Source of the DNA: Candidatus Planktophila lacus | GTDB taxonomy: Bacteria > Actinomycetota > Actinomycetes > Nanopelagicales > Nanopelagicaceae | Direction of reading: 5' to 3' | Length of the DNA stretch: 64,000 nt | Assembly (NCBI RefSeq): GCF_002287925.1 | Contig: NZ_CP016769.1 | Location: forward strand, 1,240,001-1,304,000 | Position numbers and translations under genes: made by a program | In this document: piece by piece, positions 56,714-64,000 of the stretch | How positions within the stretch are numbered: position 1 is the stretch's first letter | Layout: every line of letters starts with the position of its first letter | The notes under the pieces: model-generated | The model's database searches: none | What the model was told of the DNA's origin: nothing | The model's input: the letters and a program-made list of their open reading frames with translations, nothing else

Positions 56714-57893
56714 ATATTCCAGTTTCGGTTAATAGAAATAGTCCACCGCCAGCTGAGAAACCTGTTGATTTAACTTGACTCAATTCTGCAGCGGTAAAGG
56801 CGTTAATCAGTGAACCTTTACTATCAAACTGAAGAACAATACTTTGACCTTTTATTAACTTGGTTGGAGTTAAACCTTTAACTGCAGCGGTGGGTTCGAG
56901 AACAGCATAGAAGGAGTTATTGGGGCCATTTGATGCGAGCGTACTTCCAGTAGATGCGAAACGAGTTGTCCAGGTCGGTGCAAAAGAACTCGTGAATTTG
57001 GTAATTGCACTCTCGCTTGTTGTTCCAGATTTAACTGAGCCAGTCAAAAATAAGGTGCTAGTTGCGCTAGTCCAACTGCGTTGGGCTCTCGGCGCAGAGC
57101 TACGGACAACTGAAGAGATTGCGCCGGTCTTTGAAACTTTGATCAGGACTCCGTCTTCGCGTCCAACCAATTTCTTACCCGAAAGCGTTTCGGTACTTGA
57201 TCCAAATAAGTTAACGGTTCCATCACCAAGCCGCACGACCGAGTTCAACTTGGTCTTGGCTGTTCCGATCTTTAACTCTTTACCAAATTCGCCTTTGATA
57301 TTGGTTGAGATAAGAAATGGCCCTGATTCACGGGAGCCAATAACCGAAACACCAGTTGGGCTTATTGATATCGCATCGACAATTGAAATCTCACTTTGGA
57401 CGCTAGAAAAGGTTTCAATAACTTCACCAACCTTGCTTATCTTCCAGAGCGTTAACTGGCGCATATCTTGGCGAAGTGGGGTCACATTTTCTATTGCTAC
57501 GTTATCTGGGTTTAGCGCGCTACCTGTTGCGGTAGCTGTATCTGCACTTGCCGCAGCTGCAGAATTTCCAGCAAACCAGATATTTCCCTGGCTATCTGCG
57601 GCAATTGCCGTTGCAACCTCATCGCTGCCTGAATCAATGGTTTTTGACCAAAGGCTGGTGCCAGCAAAATCTCTCGCCTGAATCTCGATGTTTGACGTGT
57701 TAGTCAATACGTTCTTAAGCGTGATTACTGACTCTGCAGTAACAGCGAAAAGTTCAACTTCAGCGCTCTCTGCCCATTTAACAGCGCTTTTTACTGTGAC
57801 TAACTTTGGTGCTGCGCTGGCAGTTGTCGGAAATACCAACGCCGAAATTAGAGTTAGGACAAATAATTTACGCAAGTTCTTGTGAGCGATCAC
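56691..57893 (-). CDS. Secreted protein of unknown function, probable beta-propeller
   Basis: A 400-residue protein with a signal peptide (LFVLTLISALVFPTTASAA) and then a mature part rich in Ser, Thr and Ala made of recurring strand-turn units such as IAADSQGNIWFAGNS, ISPTGVSVIGSRESG, VVRLGDGTVNLFGSS and WTSATSTLFLTGSV, a pattern of propeller-like blades. No catalytic motif is visible. The start is GTG inside the 3' end of proC (26-base overlap); the signal peptide supports a start at or near this point. It converges with the secreted metalloprotease gene; a functional link between them is possible only by proximity. Confidence 0.75.
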   Translation of the reverse strand: MIAHKNLRKLFVLTLISALVFPTTASAAPKLVTVKSAVKWAESAEVELFAVTAESVITLKNVLTNTSNIEIQARDFAGTSLWSKTIDSGSDEVATAIAADSQGNIWFAGNSAAAASADTATATGSALNPDNVAIENVTPLRQDMRQLTLWKISKVGEVIETFSSVQSEISIVDAISISPTGVSVIGSRESGPFLISTNIKGEFGKELKIGTAKTKLNSVVRLGDGTVNLFGSSTETLSGKKLVGREDGVLIKVSKTGAISSVVRSSAPRAQRSWTSATSTLFLTGSVKSGTTSESAITKFTSSFAPTWTTRFASTGSTLASNGPNNSFYAVLEPTAAVKGLTPTKLIKGQSIVLQFDSKGSLINAFTAAELSQVKSTGFSAGGGLFLLTETGIFRVGAAK

Positions 57894-58692
57894 GTGCCGC
57901 CTTCATAGCTTTAGCAACGGTTGCCGAGATTTCAGAATCGTTAAAAGAATTGAGCGCTGCAAAAGTTGTTCCGTTAGGGCTAGTTACCTTTTCGCGAAGC
58001 GTAGTTGGGGAATCGCCAGATTGATCAAGTAGCTTTGCTGCTCCCACAATCGTCTGAATTGTTAACGTTGTTGCATCCTCTTTCGAGAGCCCGAGTGCAA
58101 CCGCTCCATCGACCATCGCTTCTACAAATCTAAAGAAATATGCTGGGCCAGATCCGCTAGTTGCGGTTACGGCATCTTGCAGATCCTCATCTACCTCGAT
58201 CACTTTTCCAACTGCGCCTAAGAAGCCAAGAGTGAAAGCTCTCTGCTCTGGCGACACAAGTCCGCAGCAAGAGATAGCTGACATACCTGCTCCGACCAGA
58301 GTTGGCGTATTTGGCATCACGCGAATAACTGGGTTGGCAGAAGTTCCGATGATGTCGGCAATACCGCGGATCTGCTTACCGGCCACGAATGAGATAACTA
58401 GTACGCCCTTGCTGATCACAGGCGCGATTTCAGCCAATACCGTGGCCATATCTTGTGGCTTAACGACTAGAAGAATTAGATCGCTCTGCGCAACGTTCGT
58501 GGCTAAATCAGCGTTTGCCACTTTGTAACGAGAAATTAACTCAGCAGCGCGTTCTTCGCGCTTTTCAGAGATAGTGATATTTGTTGGCTTAACTCCGTAG
58601 GTAATCAAGGCAGAGATCAGTGCTTCGCCCATTACTCCGGCCCCAATAACTGCGACCTTGGAGTCGATTAGAGATTTCTCTGAATTAGCCAT
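57868..58692 (-). CDS. proC: Pyrroline-5-carboxylate reductase
   Basis: A 274-residue enzyme for the last step of proline synthesis, reducing P5C with NAD(P)H. The Rossmann loop is VAVIGAGVMGEALISAL at the N-terminus, VIRVMPNTPTLVGAGM is in the middle, and the signature TATSGSGPAYFFRFVEAM with ESLG-like residues in LREKVTSPNGTT lies near the C-terminus. The gene is first in a leftward pair with the secreted unknown. Its start lies 30 bases from the divergent Cys-rich gene. Confidence 0.95.
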   Translation of the reverse strand: MANSEKSLIDSKVAVIGAGVMGEALISALITYGVKPTNITISEKREERAAELISRYKVANADLATNVAQSDLILLVVKPQDMATVLAEIAPVISKGVLVISFVAGKQIRGIADIIGTSANPVIRVMPNTPTLVGAGMSAISCCGLVSPEQRAFTLGFLGAVGKVIEVDEDLQDAVTATSGSGPAYFFRFVEAMVDGAVALGLSKEDATTLTIQTIVGAAKLLDQSGDSPTTLREKVTSPNGTTFAALNSFNDSEISATVAKAMKAARDRSQELA

Positions 58693-58722
58693 AGCGAAAG
58701 AGTACGCGTAGGCTCTGCGACT

Positions 58723-59532
58723 ATGTCAGAAATTAAGCCAGGTTTCGCACGCGATTGGGTCGAATTCTCAGATCCCAACGATCCTGAGGAAATCTTTAAA
58801 TGTGACTTAACGTGGCTGACTTCATATTGGACCTGTATTTATGGTGATGGTTGCAAGGGCGTATTTGAAAACCGTCCCAATGCAGGATGCTGCACAGAAG
58901 GTGCGATGTATTCCGATGAAGATGACGAAGAACGCGTTCGCAAAGCCGCCGCTGATCTAACTCCCGAGATGTGGCAGTTCTACGATCAAGCGCGCCCGAA
59001 GAAACCAAATGGGCAACTTCGTATCTCAGATTTAGATGAAGATAAAGAACGTAAGACTCGCACCATTGATGATGGATGTATCTTCTTAAACCGTAAAGGT
59101 TATGAAGCGCCTGGCTTTACCGGAAACTTCGGTTGCGTTCTGCATCATTTAGCTCAAAAAGAAAATCGCCACTTCGTTGATACCAAACCAGATGTTTGCT
59201 GGCAGTTGCCGTTGCGTCGTAGTTTTGAAACGCGCGAAGTCGGCGAACGCGAATATTCAATTACCGTAATCGGTGAATACGAAAGACTTGCATGGGGCGA
59301 TGGCGGAGATGACTTCGATTGGTACTGCACCAGCAATACCGATGCACACGTCGGAAGCGAACCGGTGTACATCTCTAACCGCACCGAACTCCAAGCGCTA
59401 ATGGGCGAAGCTGCATATGCAGTACTCGCCGAACATTGCGATAAGCGCGTTCAGGGAATTAACGATGCTAAAGCGCGCTCACTTCCGCTCTTTGTCATCC
59501 AACACCCAGCATCTATTGCCGCTGGGAAGTAG
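58723..59532 (+). CDS. Conserved Cys-rich actinobacterial protein of unknown function
   Basis: A 269-residue soluble protein. Cysteines occur in FKCDLTWLTSYWTCIYGDGC, NAGCCTEG, DDGCIFLN, NFGCVLHH, DVCWQLPL, DWYCTSN and AEHCDK, often near histidines, a layout suggesting a bound metal or Fe-S cluster. It resembles proteins annotated DUF3109-like or YkgJ-like, but I am not certain of the family. No signal peptide. It is a single gene between proC and radA; TAGGCT lies 8 bases before the ATG. Confidence 0.7.
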   Translation: MSEIKPGFARDWVEFSDPNDPEEIFKCDLTWLTSYWTCIYGDGCKGVFENRPNAGCCTEGAMYSDEDDEERVRKAAADLTPEMWQFYDQARPKKPNGQLRISDLDEDKERKTRTIDDGCIFLNRKGYEAPGFTGNFGCVLHHLAQKENRHFVDTKPDVCWQLPLRRSFETREVGEREYSITVIGEYERLAWGDGGDDFDWYCTSNTDAHVGSEPVYISNRTELQALMGEAAYAVLAEHCDKRVQGINDAKARSLPLFVIQHPASIAAGK

Positions 59533-59546
59533 TCAGTCCAACCCTC

Positions 59547-59552
59547 TAGAGT
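59547..59552 (+). promoter_or_regulatory. Putative -10 element for radA
   Basis: TAGAGT stands 6 bases before the ATG at 59559, with no ribosome binding site. It supports ATG 59559 over the in-frame TTG at 59553. Confidence 0.5.
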
Positions 59553-59558
59553 TTGGTC

Positions 59559-60926
59559 ATGGCCAAGGTAGAGAAAGATCCATTCCGCTGTTCTGAATGC
59601 GGTTGGGGCTCCCAAAAATGGGTTGGTCGCTGCGGTGAATGTCAGGCTTGGGGCAGCGTTGAAGAACTTGCTGCACCGAAGAAACTCTCACTTGTTCCCG
59701 GCAAAGTTACACATGCCGCAACACCAATTGGCGATGTCGATCTTTCATCTGCCCGCGCACGTGCAACGGGCGTATCTGAATTAGATCGCGTACTCGGTGG
59801 CGGTCTTGTTCCTGGTGCTGCAATCTTGCTCGCCGGCGAACCCGGCGTTGGTAAATCAACACTTCTGCTTTCAGTTGCTGCACAAACTGCCGCTAAAGGA
59901 ATTCCTGCACTCTACATCAGCGGCGAAGAGTCTGCATCCCAAGTTCGCTTACGTGCCGAACGAATTAACGCAGTCGATCCCAAATTATTTTTAGCATCTG
60001 AAACCGATCTCGGCGCAGTTATCGCACACATTGATTCAGTTAAGCCTGAGCTTTTAATTATCGATAGCGTGCAGACCATTGGTTCTGCGGCAGCAGATGG
60101 CTCACCTGGTGGTGTAACGCAAGTACGCGAAGTTGCCGGCGCACTTATCCGAATCTGTAAAGATCGCGACATCACATTGTTGTTAGTTGGACATGTTACA
60201 AAAGATGGCTCAATTGCCGGTCCTCGTCTGCTCGAACATATCGTTGACGTTGTTCTGCAATTCGAAGGCGAACGTCACTCTCGTCTGCGTTTAATTCGCG
60301 CAATTAAAAATCGTTTTGGTGCATCCGATGAAGTTGGTTGTTTTGATTTGAGCGATACCGGCATTGAAAGCGTTCTCGATCCAACTGGTTTATTTACATC
60401 ACGCCATGCCGAACCAGTTCCAGGTACATGCGTAACAGTTACTCTCGAAGGTCGCCGCCCGTTATTGGCCGAAATTCAAGCGCTGGTAAGCCAAGGTCGC
60501 GAAAATGATTTCGGAAATTCACGTCGCGTTACCAGCGGACTCGACTCTGCTCGCACCGCAATGACTTTGGCTGTTCTCGAACTTCGTGCAGCCGTACGTG
60601 TTGGTGGTCGCGATGTTTACGCTGCAACAGTTGGCGGAATGAAGATGTCTGAACCCGCTGCTGATTTAGCGCTTGCTCTTGCCGTTGCATCTGCCGCAAA
60701 GGCTTTAGCGCTACCCGCAGATTTGGTTGCAATCGGTGAAGTCGGTCTTGCTGGAGAAATACGTAAAGTCAGTGGTGTCTCTCGTCGCTTAGCCGAGGCA
60801 TATCGTCTTGGATTTAAACGAGCTCTTGTTCCTGCAGGCAGTGATGTAAAGATCGATGGCATGGAGATTGTTGAAGTATCTCGCCTTGATCAAGCGCTGC
60901 AGCGCGTCAAAATTACCGGCGATTAA
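59559..60926 (+). CDS. radA: DNA repair protein RadA (Sms)
   Basis: A 455-residue ATPase that promotes branch migration of recombination intermediates. The N-terminal zinc finger is CSECGWGSQKWVGRCGEC, Walker A is GEPGVGKSTLLLS, the RadA-specific KNRFG motif is in IKNRFGASDEVG, and the Lon-protease-like C-terminal domain is complete (AATVGGMKMSEPAADLALA). Full length. It appears to be transcribed alone, followed 32 bases later by the FAD oxidase gene with its own promoter. Confidence 0.96.
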   Translation: MAKVEKDPFRCSECGWGSQKWVGRCGECQAWGSVEELAAPKKLSLVPGKVTHAATPIGDVDLSSARARATGVSELDRVLGGGLVPGAAILLAGEPGVGKSTLLLSVAAQTAAKGIPALYISGEESASQVRLRAERINAVDPKLFLASETDLGAVIAHIDSVKPELLIIDSVQTIGSAAADGSPGGVTQVREVAGALIRICKDRDITLLLVGHVTKDGSIAGPRLLEHIVDVVLQFEGERHSRLRLIRAIKNRFGASDEVGCFDLSDTGIESVLDPTGLFTSRHAEPVPGTCVTVTLEGRRPLLAEIQALVSQGRENDFGNSRRVTSGLDSARTAMTLAVLELRAAVRVGGRDVYAATVGGMKMSEPAADLALALAVASAAKALALPADLVAIGEVGLAGEIRKVSGVSRRLAEAYRLGFKRALVPAGSDVKIDGMEIVEVSRLDQALQRVKITGD

Positions 60927-60945
60927 TACTTCTTTAAAAGCGCGA

Positions 60946-60951
60946 TAAAGT
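60946..60951 (+). promoter_or_regulatory. Putative -10 element for the GlcD-type oxidase gene
   Basis: TAAAGT stands 7 bases before the ATG at 60959, with no ribosome binding site. Confidence 0.45.
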
Positions 60952-60958
60952 TGCGGGT

Positions 60959-62308
60959 ATGAGCCATCTCGTAGCGCTATCAGCAGCGCTTGGACCAGAT
61001 GCCACACTGATCTCCGATTCAGATATCACCGCTTCTTATTCTCGTGATCACGCACCATTTGCAGTAAGCGCTCCGCCTTTTGCCGTTTTACTCGCAAAGA
61101 ACGCACAGGAAATTTCTAAGGCGCTAATTTTTGCTAACGAAAATAAGATCCCGGTTGTTACGCGTGGCGCCGGAAGTGGTCTATCAGGAGGCGCAAACTC
61201 AGATGCGCAAAGCTTGGTTATCTCTCTTGAAAAGATGAATCGGATTCTTAGCCTTGATGCAGCAAATCAAATTGCACGTGTGCAAGCAGGTGTAATCAAT
61301 ATTGATCTAGATACTGCCGCTAAAGAACATGGTCTGGCCTATCTGCCTGATCCAGCAAGCCGCGAATGGTCAACTCTTGGCGGAAATGCTGCAACCAATG
61401 CCGGTGGCATGTGCTGCGTTAAGTACGGCGTCACCACAGCCCATGTACGTGCACTGCAAGTTGTATTGGCAACTGGTGAAATCATTGAGTTAGGCAGTGC
61501 AACAAAGAAATCTGTTACGACTTATGACTTAGTCCATCTCTTTGTAGGCTCTGAAGGCACTTTAGGAATCATTACTGAGTTAACTCTTAACCTGGAAATT
61601 CGCCCGGCTCCCCCAGCAACGCTAATCGCAACTTTTCCGAGCGTTACCAAAGCTGCAGCCGCTGCAGCGGTGCTGCTTAAATATCGTCCATCAATGCTCG
61701 AAATAGTTGATCAAACAACCTTGAAGGCTGTCCAAGCTTGGCACCCACTTGGCTTTGAAGTAGCGGGCAGTGTTCTGTTGATGCAGCTAGATGAAAACCA
61801 TTCGCTCTGCGAAGCAGCGTTAGAGACTTGTAAAAAGTTCGATCTAATCGATGGCGTTTACTCAGATGATCCAGCCGATGCTGCTGATTTAATTCGCGTG
61901 CGAAAGTTGGCCTACCCCGCGCTAGAACGCATGGGTGCAACGCTGCTCGATGATGTTGCGTTGCCAATTACCAAGATCGCTGAATTTGTTGAAAAGGTTG
62001 AAGCGCTAAGTCGCGAGACCAATTTGGTTATTGGAATCTTTGGCCATGCTGGCGATGGAAATATGCACCCAACAATTGTTCACGATCACGGAGATACAGC
62101 AGCGGCTGATCGCGCTAAGCAAGCCTTTGCGCGGATCGTTGAAATCGCTCAATCACTAGGCGGAACGGCAAGTGGCGAACACGGAATTGGTTCGATTAAG
62201 CAAGGCTTTGTGGCAAATGAAATATCGCCAAAAGTTGCAGCGCTACAGCGAGAAGTTAAGAAAACCTTTGACCCTAACGGGATTTTAAATCCCGGTAAGA
62301 AGATTTAA
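60959..62308 (+). CDS. FAD-linked oxidase, GlcD/D-lactate dehydrogenase type
   Basis: A 449-residue flavoprotein. Residues about 35-215 are the PCMH FAD-binding domain (PVVTRGAGSGLSGGANSD is the FAD loop, GGNAATNAGGMCCVKYG the second FAD contact) and residues 220-445 the FAD-oxidase C-terminal domain with FGHAGDGNMHPTIVHD and GEHGIGSIKQGF. It oxidises a 2-hydroxyacid such as glycolate or D-lactate. The GlcE and GlcF partners are not adjacent, so it may act as a single-subunit enzyme. Convergent with clpC. Confidence 0.9.
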   Translation: MSHLVALSAALGPDATLISDSDITASYSRDHAPFAVSAPPFAVLLAKNAQEISKALIFANENKIPVVTRGAGSGLSGGANSDAQSLVISLEKMNRILSLDAANQIARVQAGVINIDLDTAAKEHGLAYLPDPASREWSTLGGNAATNAGGMCCVKYGVTTAHVRALQVVLATGEIIELGSATKKSVTTYDLVHLFVGSEGTLGIITELTLNLEIRPAPPATLIATFPSVTKAAAAAAVLLKYRPSMLEIVDQTTLKAVQAWHPLGFEVAGSVLLMQLDENHSLCEAALETCKKFDLIDGVYSDDPADAADLIRVRKLAYPALERMGATLLDDVALPITKIAEFVEKVEALSRETNLVIGIFGHAGDGNMHPTIVHDHGDTAAADRAKQAFARIVEIAQSLGGTASGEHGIGSIKQGFVANEISPKVAALQREVKKTFDPNGILNPGKKI

Positions 62309-62311
62309 TTA

Positions 62312-62328
62312 CCAAATATTTTATTTGG
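62312..62328. terminator. Possible weak bidirectional terminator between the FAD oxidase and clpC genes
   Basis: CCAAATATTTTATTTGG is an A+T-rich palindrome (7-bp stem, 3-base loop) at the point where the two convergent genes meet; it overlaps the clpC stop codon. The stem is too weak and short of a T-run for confidence. Confidence 0.3.
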
Positions 62329-64000
62329 CAGCTTCAGCTAGATCTTCTGGTGAATCAGGCAAGGTTGCCTTTGGTGATCCAGCAAAAGTGAACTTAGCTT
62401 CAGCATCGACGCCTTCAACATCTACAACGATGATCTCGCCGGCCTTTAGCTCGCCGAAGAGAATTCGCTCTGAGAGTGAATCTTCGATCTCGCGCTGAAT
62501 AACGCGACGCAAAGGACGCGCACCAAGAAGTGGATCGTAACCACGAGCAGCAAGGAGATCCTTAGCTGCTTGAGTAAGTTCGATACCCATATCTTTTGCC
62601 TTCAAGCGATCATCAAGGTTTGCGATCATGAGATCAACGATTTGAATAATCTGATCCTTCGTCAACTGGTGGAAGACGATTACATCATCGATACGGTTTA
62701 AGAACTCAGGGCGGAAGTGGTTCTTGAGTTCATCTTGAACCTTGCCCTTCATGCGATCGTAATTTGTTAGATCGTCATCAATGTTGGCAAAGCCAAGTCC
62801 GAGGCTCTTAGAGATATCGCGAGTACCAAGGTTGGTAGTCATGATGATTACAGTGTTCTTAAAGTCAACGGTACGACCTTGTGAATCAGTTAGTCGACCA
62901 TCTTCAAGTACTTGAAGAAGTGAGTTGAAGATATCTGGGTGCGCTTTTTCGATTTCATCGAAAAGCACAACGGAGAATGGGCGACGACGAACCTTTTCAG
63001 TTAGCTGTCCACCTTCGTCGTAACCGACATATCCTGGAGGTGCACCAAATAGTCGTGAGGCTGTGTGGCGCTCAGAGTATTCAGACATATCGAGTTGGAT
63101 AAGTGCGGTCTCATCACCAAATAAGAATGAGGCAAGAGTGCGAGAAAGTTCGGTCTTACCAACACCTGAAGGACCGGCGAAGATAAATGAACCACCAGGG
63201 CGCTTTGGATCTTTCAAGCCAGCGCGAGTACGGCGGATTGCTTGTGACAACGCCTTGATCGCTTGATCTTGTCCGATAACGCGACGGTGTAGTTCATCTT
63301 CCATACGAAGCAGACGTGCAGTCTCTTCTTCAGTTAACTTAAATACTGGGATACCAGTTGAGGCAGAGAGAACTTGTGCAATTAACTCTTCATCAACTTC
63401 GGTGACCTTATCGAGGTCAGTTGCCTTCCAATTCTTTTCAGCTTCTGCTTTCTCAGCGATAAGAGTCTTTTCCTTATCGCGAAGTGCGGCAGCGCCTTCA
63501 AAGTCTTGGCCATCAATCGCAGATTCTTTTGCTTTGCGCGCTTCGGCGATCTTGTCATCGAATTCGCGGAGTTCGGCAGGTGCGGTCATGCGCTTGATGC
63601 GAAGACGTGAACCGGCTTCATCAATTAGATCGATCGCTTTATCTGGCAAGAAGCGATCTGAAATGTAGCGATCTGCCATATTTGCAGCTGCAGCAAGTGC
63701 GCCATCGGTAATTGATACGCGGTGGTGGGTTTCGTAACGATCGCGAAGTCCCTTAAGAATTTCAATGGTGTGAGCAACTGATGGCTCTTTAACTTGAATT
63801 GGTTGGAAGCGACGTTCTAGAGCAGCATCTTTCTCAACATGCTTGCGGTATTCATCGAGAGTTGTTGCACCAATTGTCTGGAGCTCACCGCGAGCAAGCA
63901 TCGGCTTCAAGATGCTGGCAGCATCGATCGCACCTTCTGCAGCGCCTGCGCCTACAAGTGTGTGGATTTCATCGATAAACAAAATAATGTCGCCGCGAGT
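62321..64000 (-). CDS. clpC: ATP-dependent Clp protease ATPase subunit ClpC, C-terminal part
   Basis: The visible 559 residues are the middle and C-terminal part; the frame stays open to the window edge, so the N-terminal domain and first Walker A are outside. It includes Walker B of the first AAA+ module ([13 protein letters not shown]), the helical M-domain with a UVR motif ([20 protein letters not shown]), and the second AAA+ module with Walker [15 protein letters not shown] and Walker [14 protein letters not shown], then the [17 protein letters not shown] sensor-2 region. The M-domain and UVR motif distinguish ClpC from ClpB and ClpA. It unfolds substrates for ClpP. Confidence 0.95.
   Translation of the reverse strand, partial: TRGDIILFIDEIHTLVGAGAAEGAIDAASILKPMLARGELQTIGATTLDEYRKHVEKDAALERRFQPIQVKEPSVAHTIEILKGLRDRYETHHRVSITDGALAAAANMADRYISDRFLPDKAIDLIDEAGSRLRIKRMTAPAELREFDDKIAEARKAKESAIDGQDFEGAAALRDKEKTLIAEKAEAEKNWKATDLDKVTEVDEELIAQVLSASTGIPVFKLTEEETARLLRMEDELHRRVIGQDQAIKALSQAIRRTRAGLKDPKRPGGSFIFAGPSGVGKTELSRTLASFLFGDETALIQLDMSEYSERHTASRLFGAPPGYVGYDEGGQLTEKVRRRPFSVVLFDEIEKAHPDIFNSLLQVLEDGRLTDSQGRTVDFKNTVIIMTTNLGTRDISKSLGLGFANIDDDLTNYDRMKGKVQDELKNHFRPEFLNRIDDVIVFHQLTKDQIIQIVDLMIANLDDRLKAKDMGIELTQAAKDLLAARGYDPLLGARPLRRVIQREIEDSLSERILFGELKAGEIIVVDVEGVDAEAKFTFAGSPKATLPDSPEDLAEAAK

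Noticed and set aside
62312-62328. A+T palindrome as a confident terminator
   Set aside because: Stem of only seven weak pairs and no T-run; listed only as a low-confidence feature.
1-64000. CRISPR arrays, IS elements, prophage or integrase genes
   Set aside because: None was seen; the only long direct repeat is the 306-bp duplication, and no transposase or integrase motif was recognised.

Overview
The window looks like the chromosome of a streamlined actinobacterium (Actinomycetota). The base composition is moderate, gaps between genes are very short, start and stop codons overlap constantly (ATGA, TAATG), and many genes at the head of a transcription unit have a -10 hexamer 6-7 bases before the start codon, as expected for leaderless mRNAs. 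The gene content (menaquinone pathway, 14-subunit NADH dehydrogenase, System II cytochrome c maturation, bacterial XPB helicase with its partner, ClpC, CopC/PLDc_N-type small membrane proteins) fits an aerobic freshwater actinobacterium of the acI/Nanopelagicales kind. That placement is an inference; no rRNA gene is present to test it. No IS element, prophage or CRISPR array is visible.

Region 1 (1-17.1 kb) is an accessory carbon/sulfur region and the most interesting part. A leftward operon (about 15.9 to 8.5 kb) encodes a fucose/arabinose-isomerase-type sugar isomerase, an ABC importer (binding protein plus two permeases, no ATPase), a GntR/FCD regulator, a PfkB kinase resembling sulfofructose kinase (YihV) and an aldolase that strongly resembles sulfofructose-phosphate aldolase (YihT). 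A second leftward operon (7.2 to 2.8 kb) encodes SuyA and SuyB (sulfolactate sulfo-lyase), two stereo-complementary sulfolactate dehydrogenases (SlcC- and ComC-like) and a YeiH-type exporter. Between them, reading rightward, is a Gfo/Idh/MocA oxidoreductase that may be the entry glycosidase. Together they suggest import of sulfoquinovose or its glycoside, cleavage to C3 units, and release of pyruvate and sulfite. A shared operator-like motif (TGGTnnnACC) sits before all three units. The importer operon carries an exact 306-bp tandem duplication. ilvD and a mercaptopyruvate sulfurtransferase flank this region on the left, and an M24-like protein lacking metal ligands flanks it on the right.

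Region 2 (17.1-20.3 kb) holds tRNA-Tyr, a CopC protein, YajQ, RarD and a polyprenyl diphosphate synthase. Region 3 (20.3-35.3 kb) is a complete nuoA-N operon read leftward. The polyprenyl diphosphate synthase is translationally coupled to its end and the menaquinone methyltransferase menG lies just upstream.

Region 4 (35.3-43.3 kb) holds bioY and the menaquinone genes menF, menD, menC, menB, menE and menA in three units. Region 5 (43.3-47.9 kb) is the resA-ccdA-resB-resC cytochrome c maturation operon. Regions 3 to 5 form one respiratory-chain island: quinone ring, quinone tail, quinone reductase and cytochrome maturation.

Region 6 (47.9-64 kb) is mixed housekeeping: a HAD phosphatase, an XPB helicase set with an M20 peptidase between its two parts, glutaredoxin, two large secreted proteins of unknown role (one with a zinc-protease motif), proC, a Cys-rich unknown, radA, a GlcD-type FAD oxidase and the C-terminal part of clpC, which runs off the end of the window.
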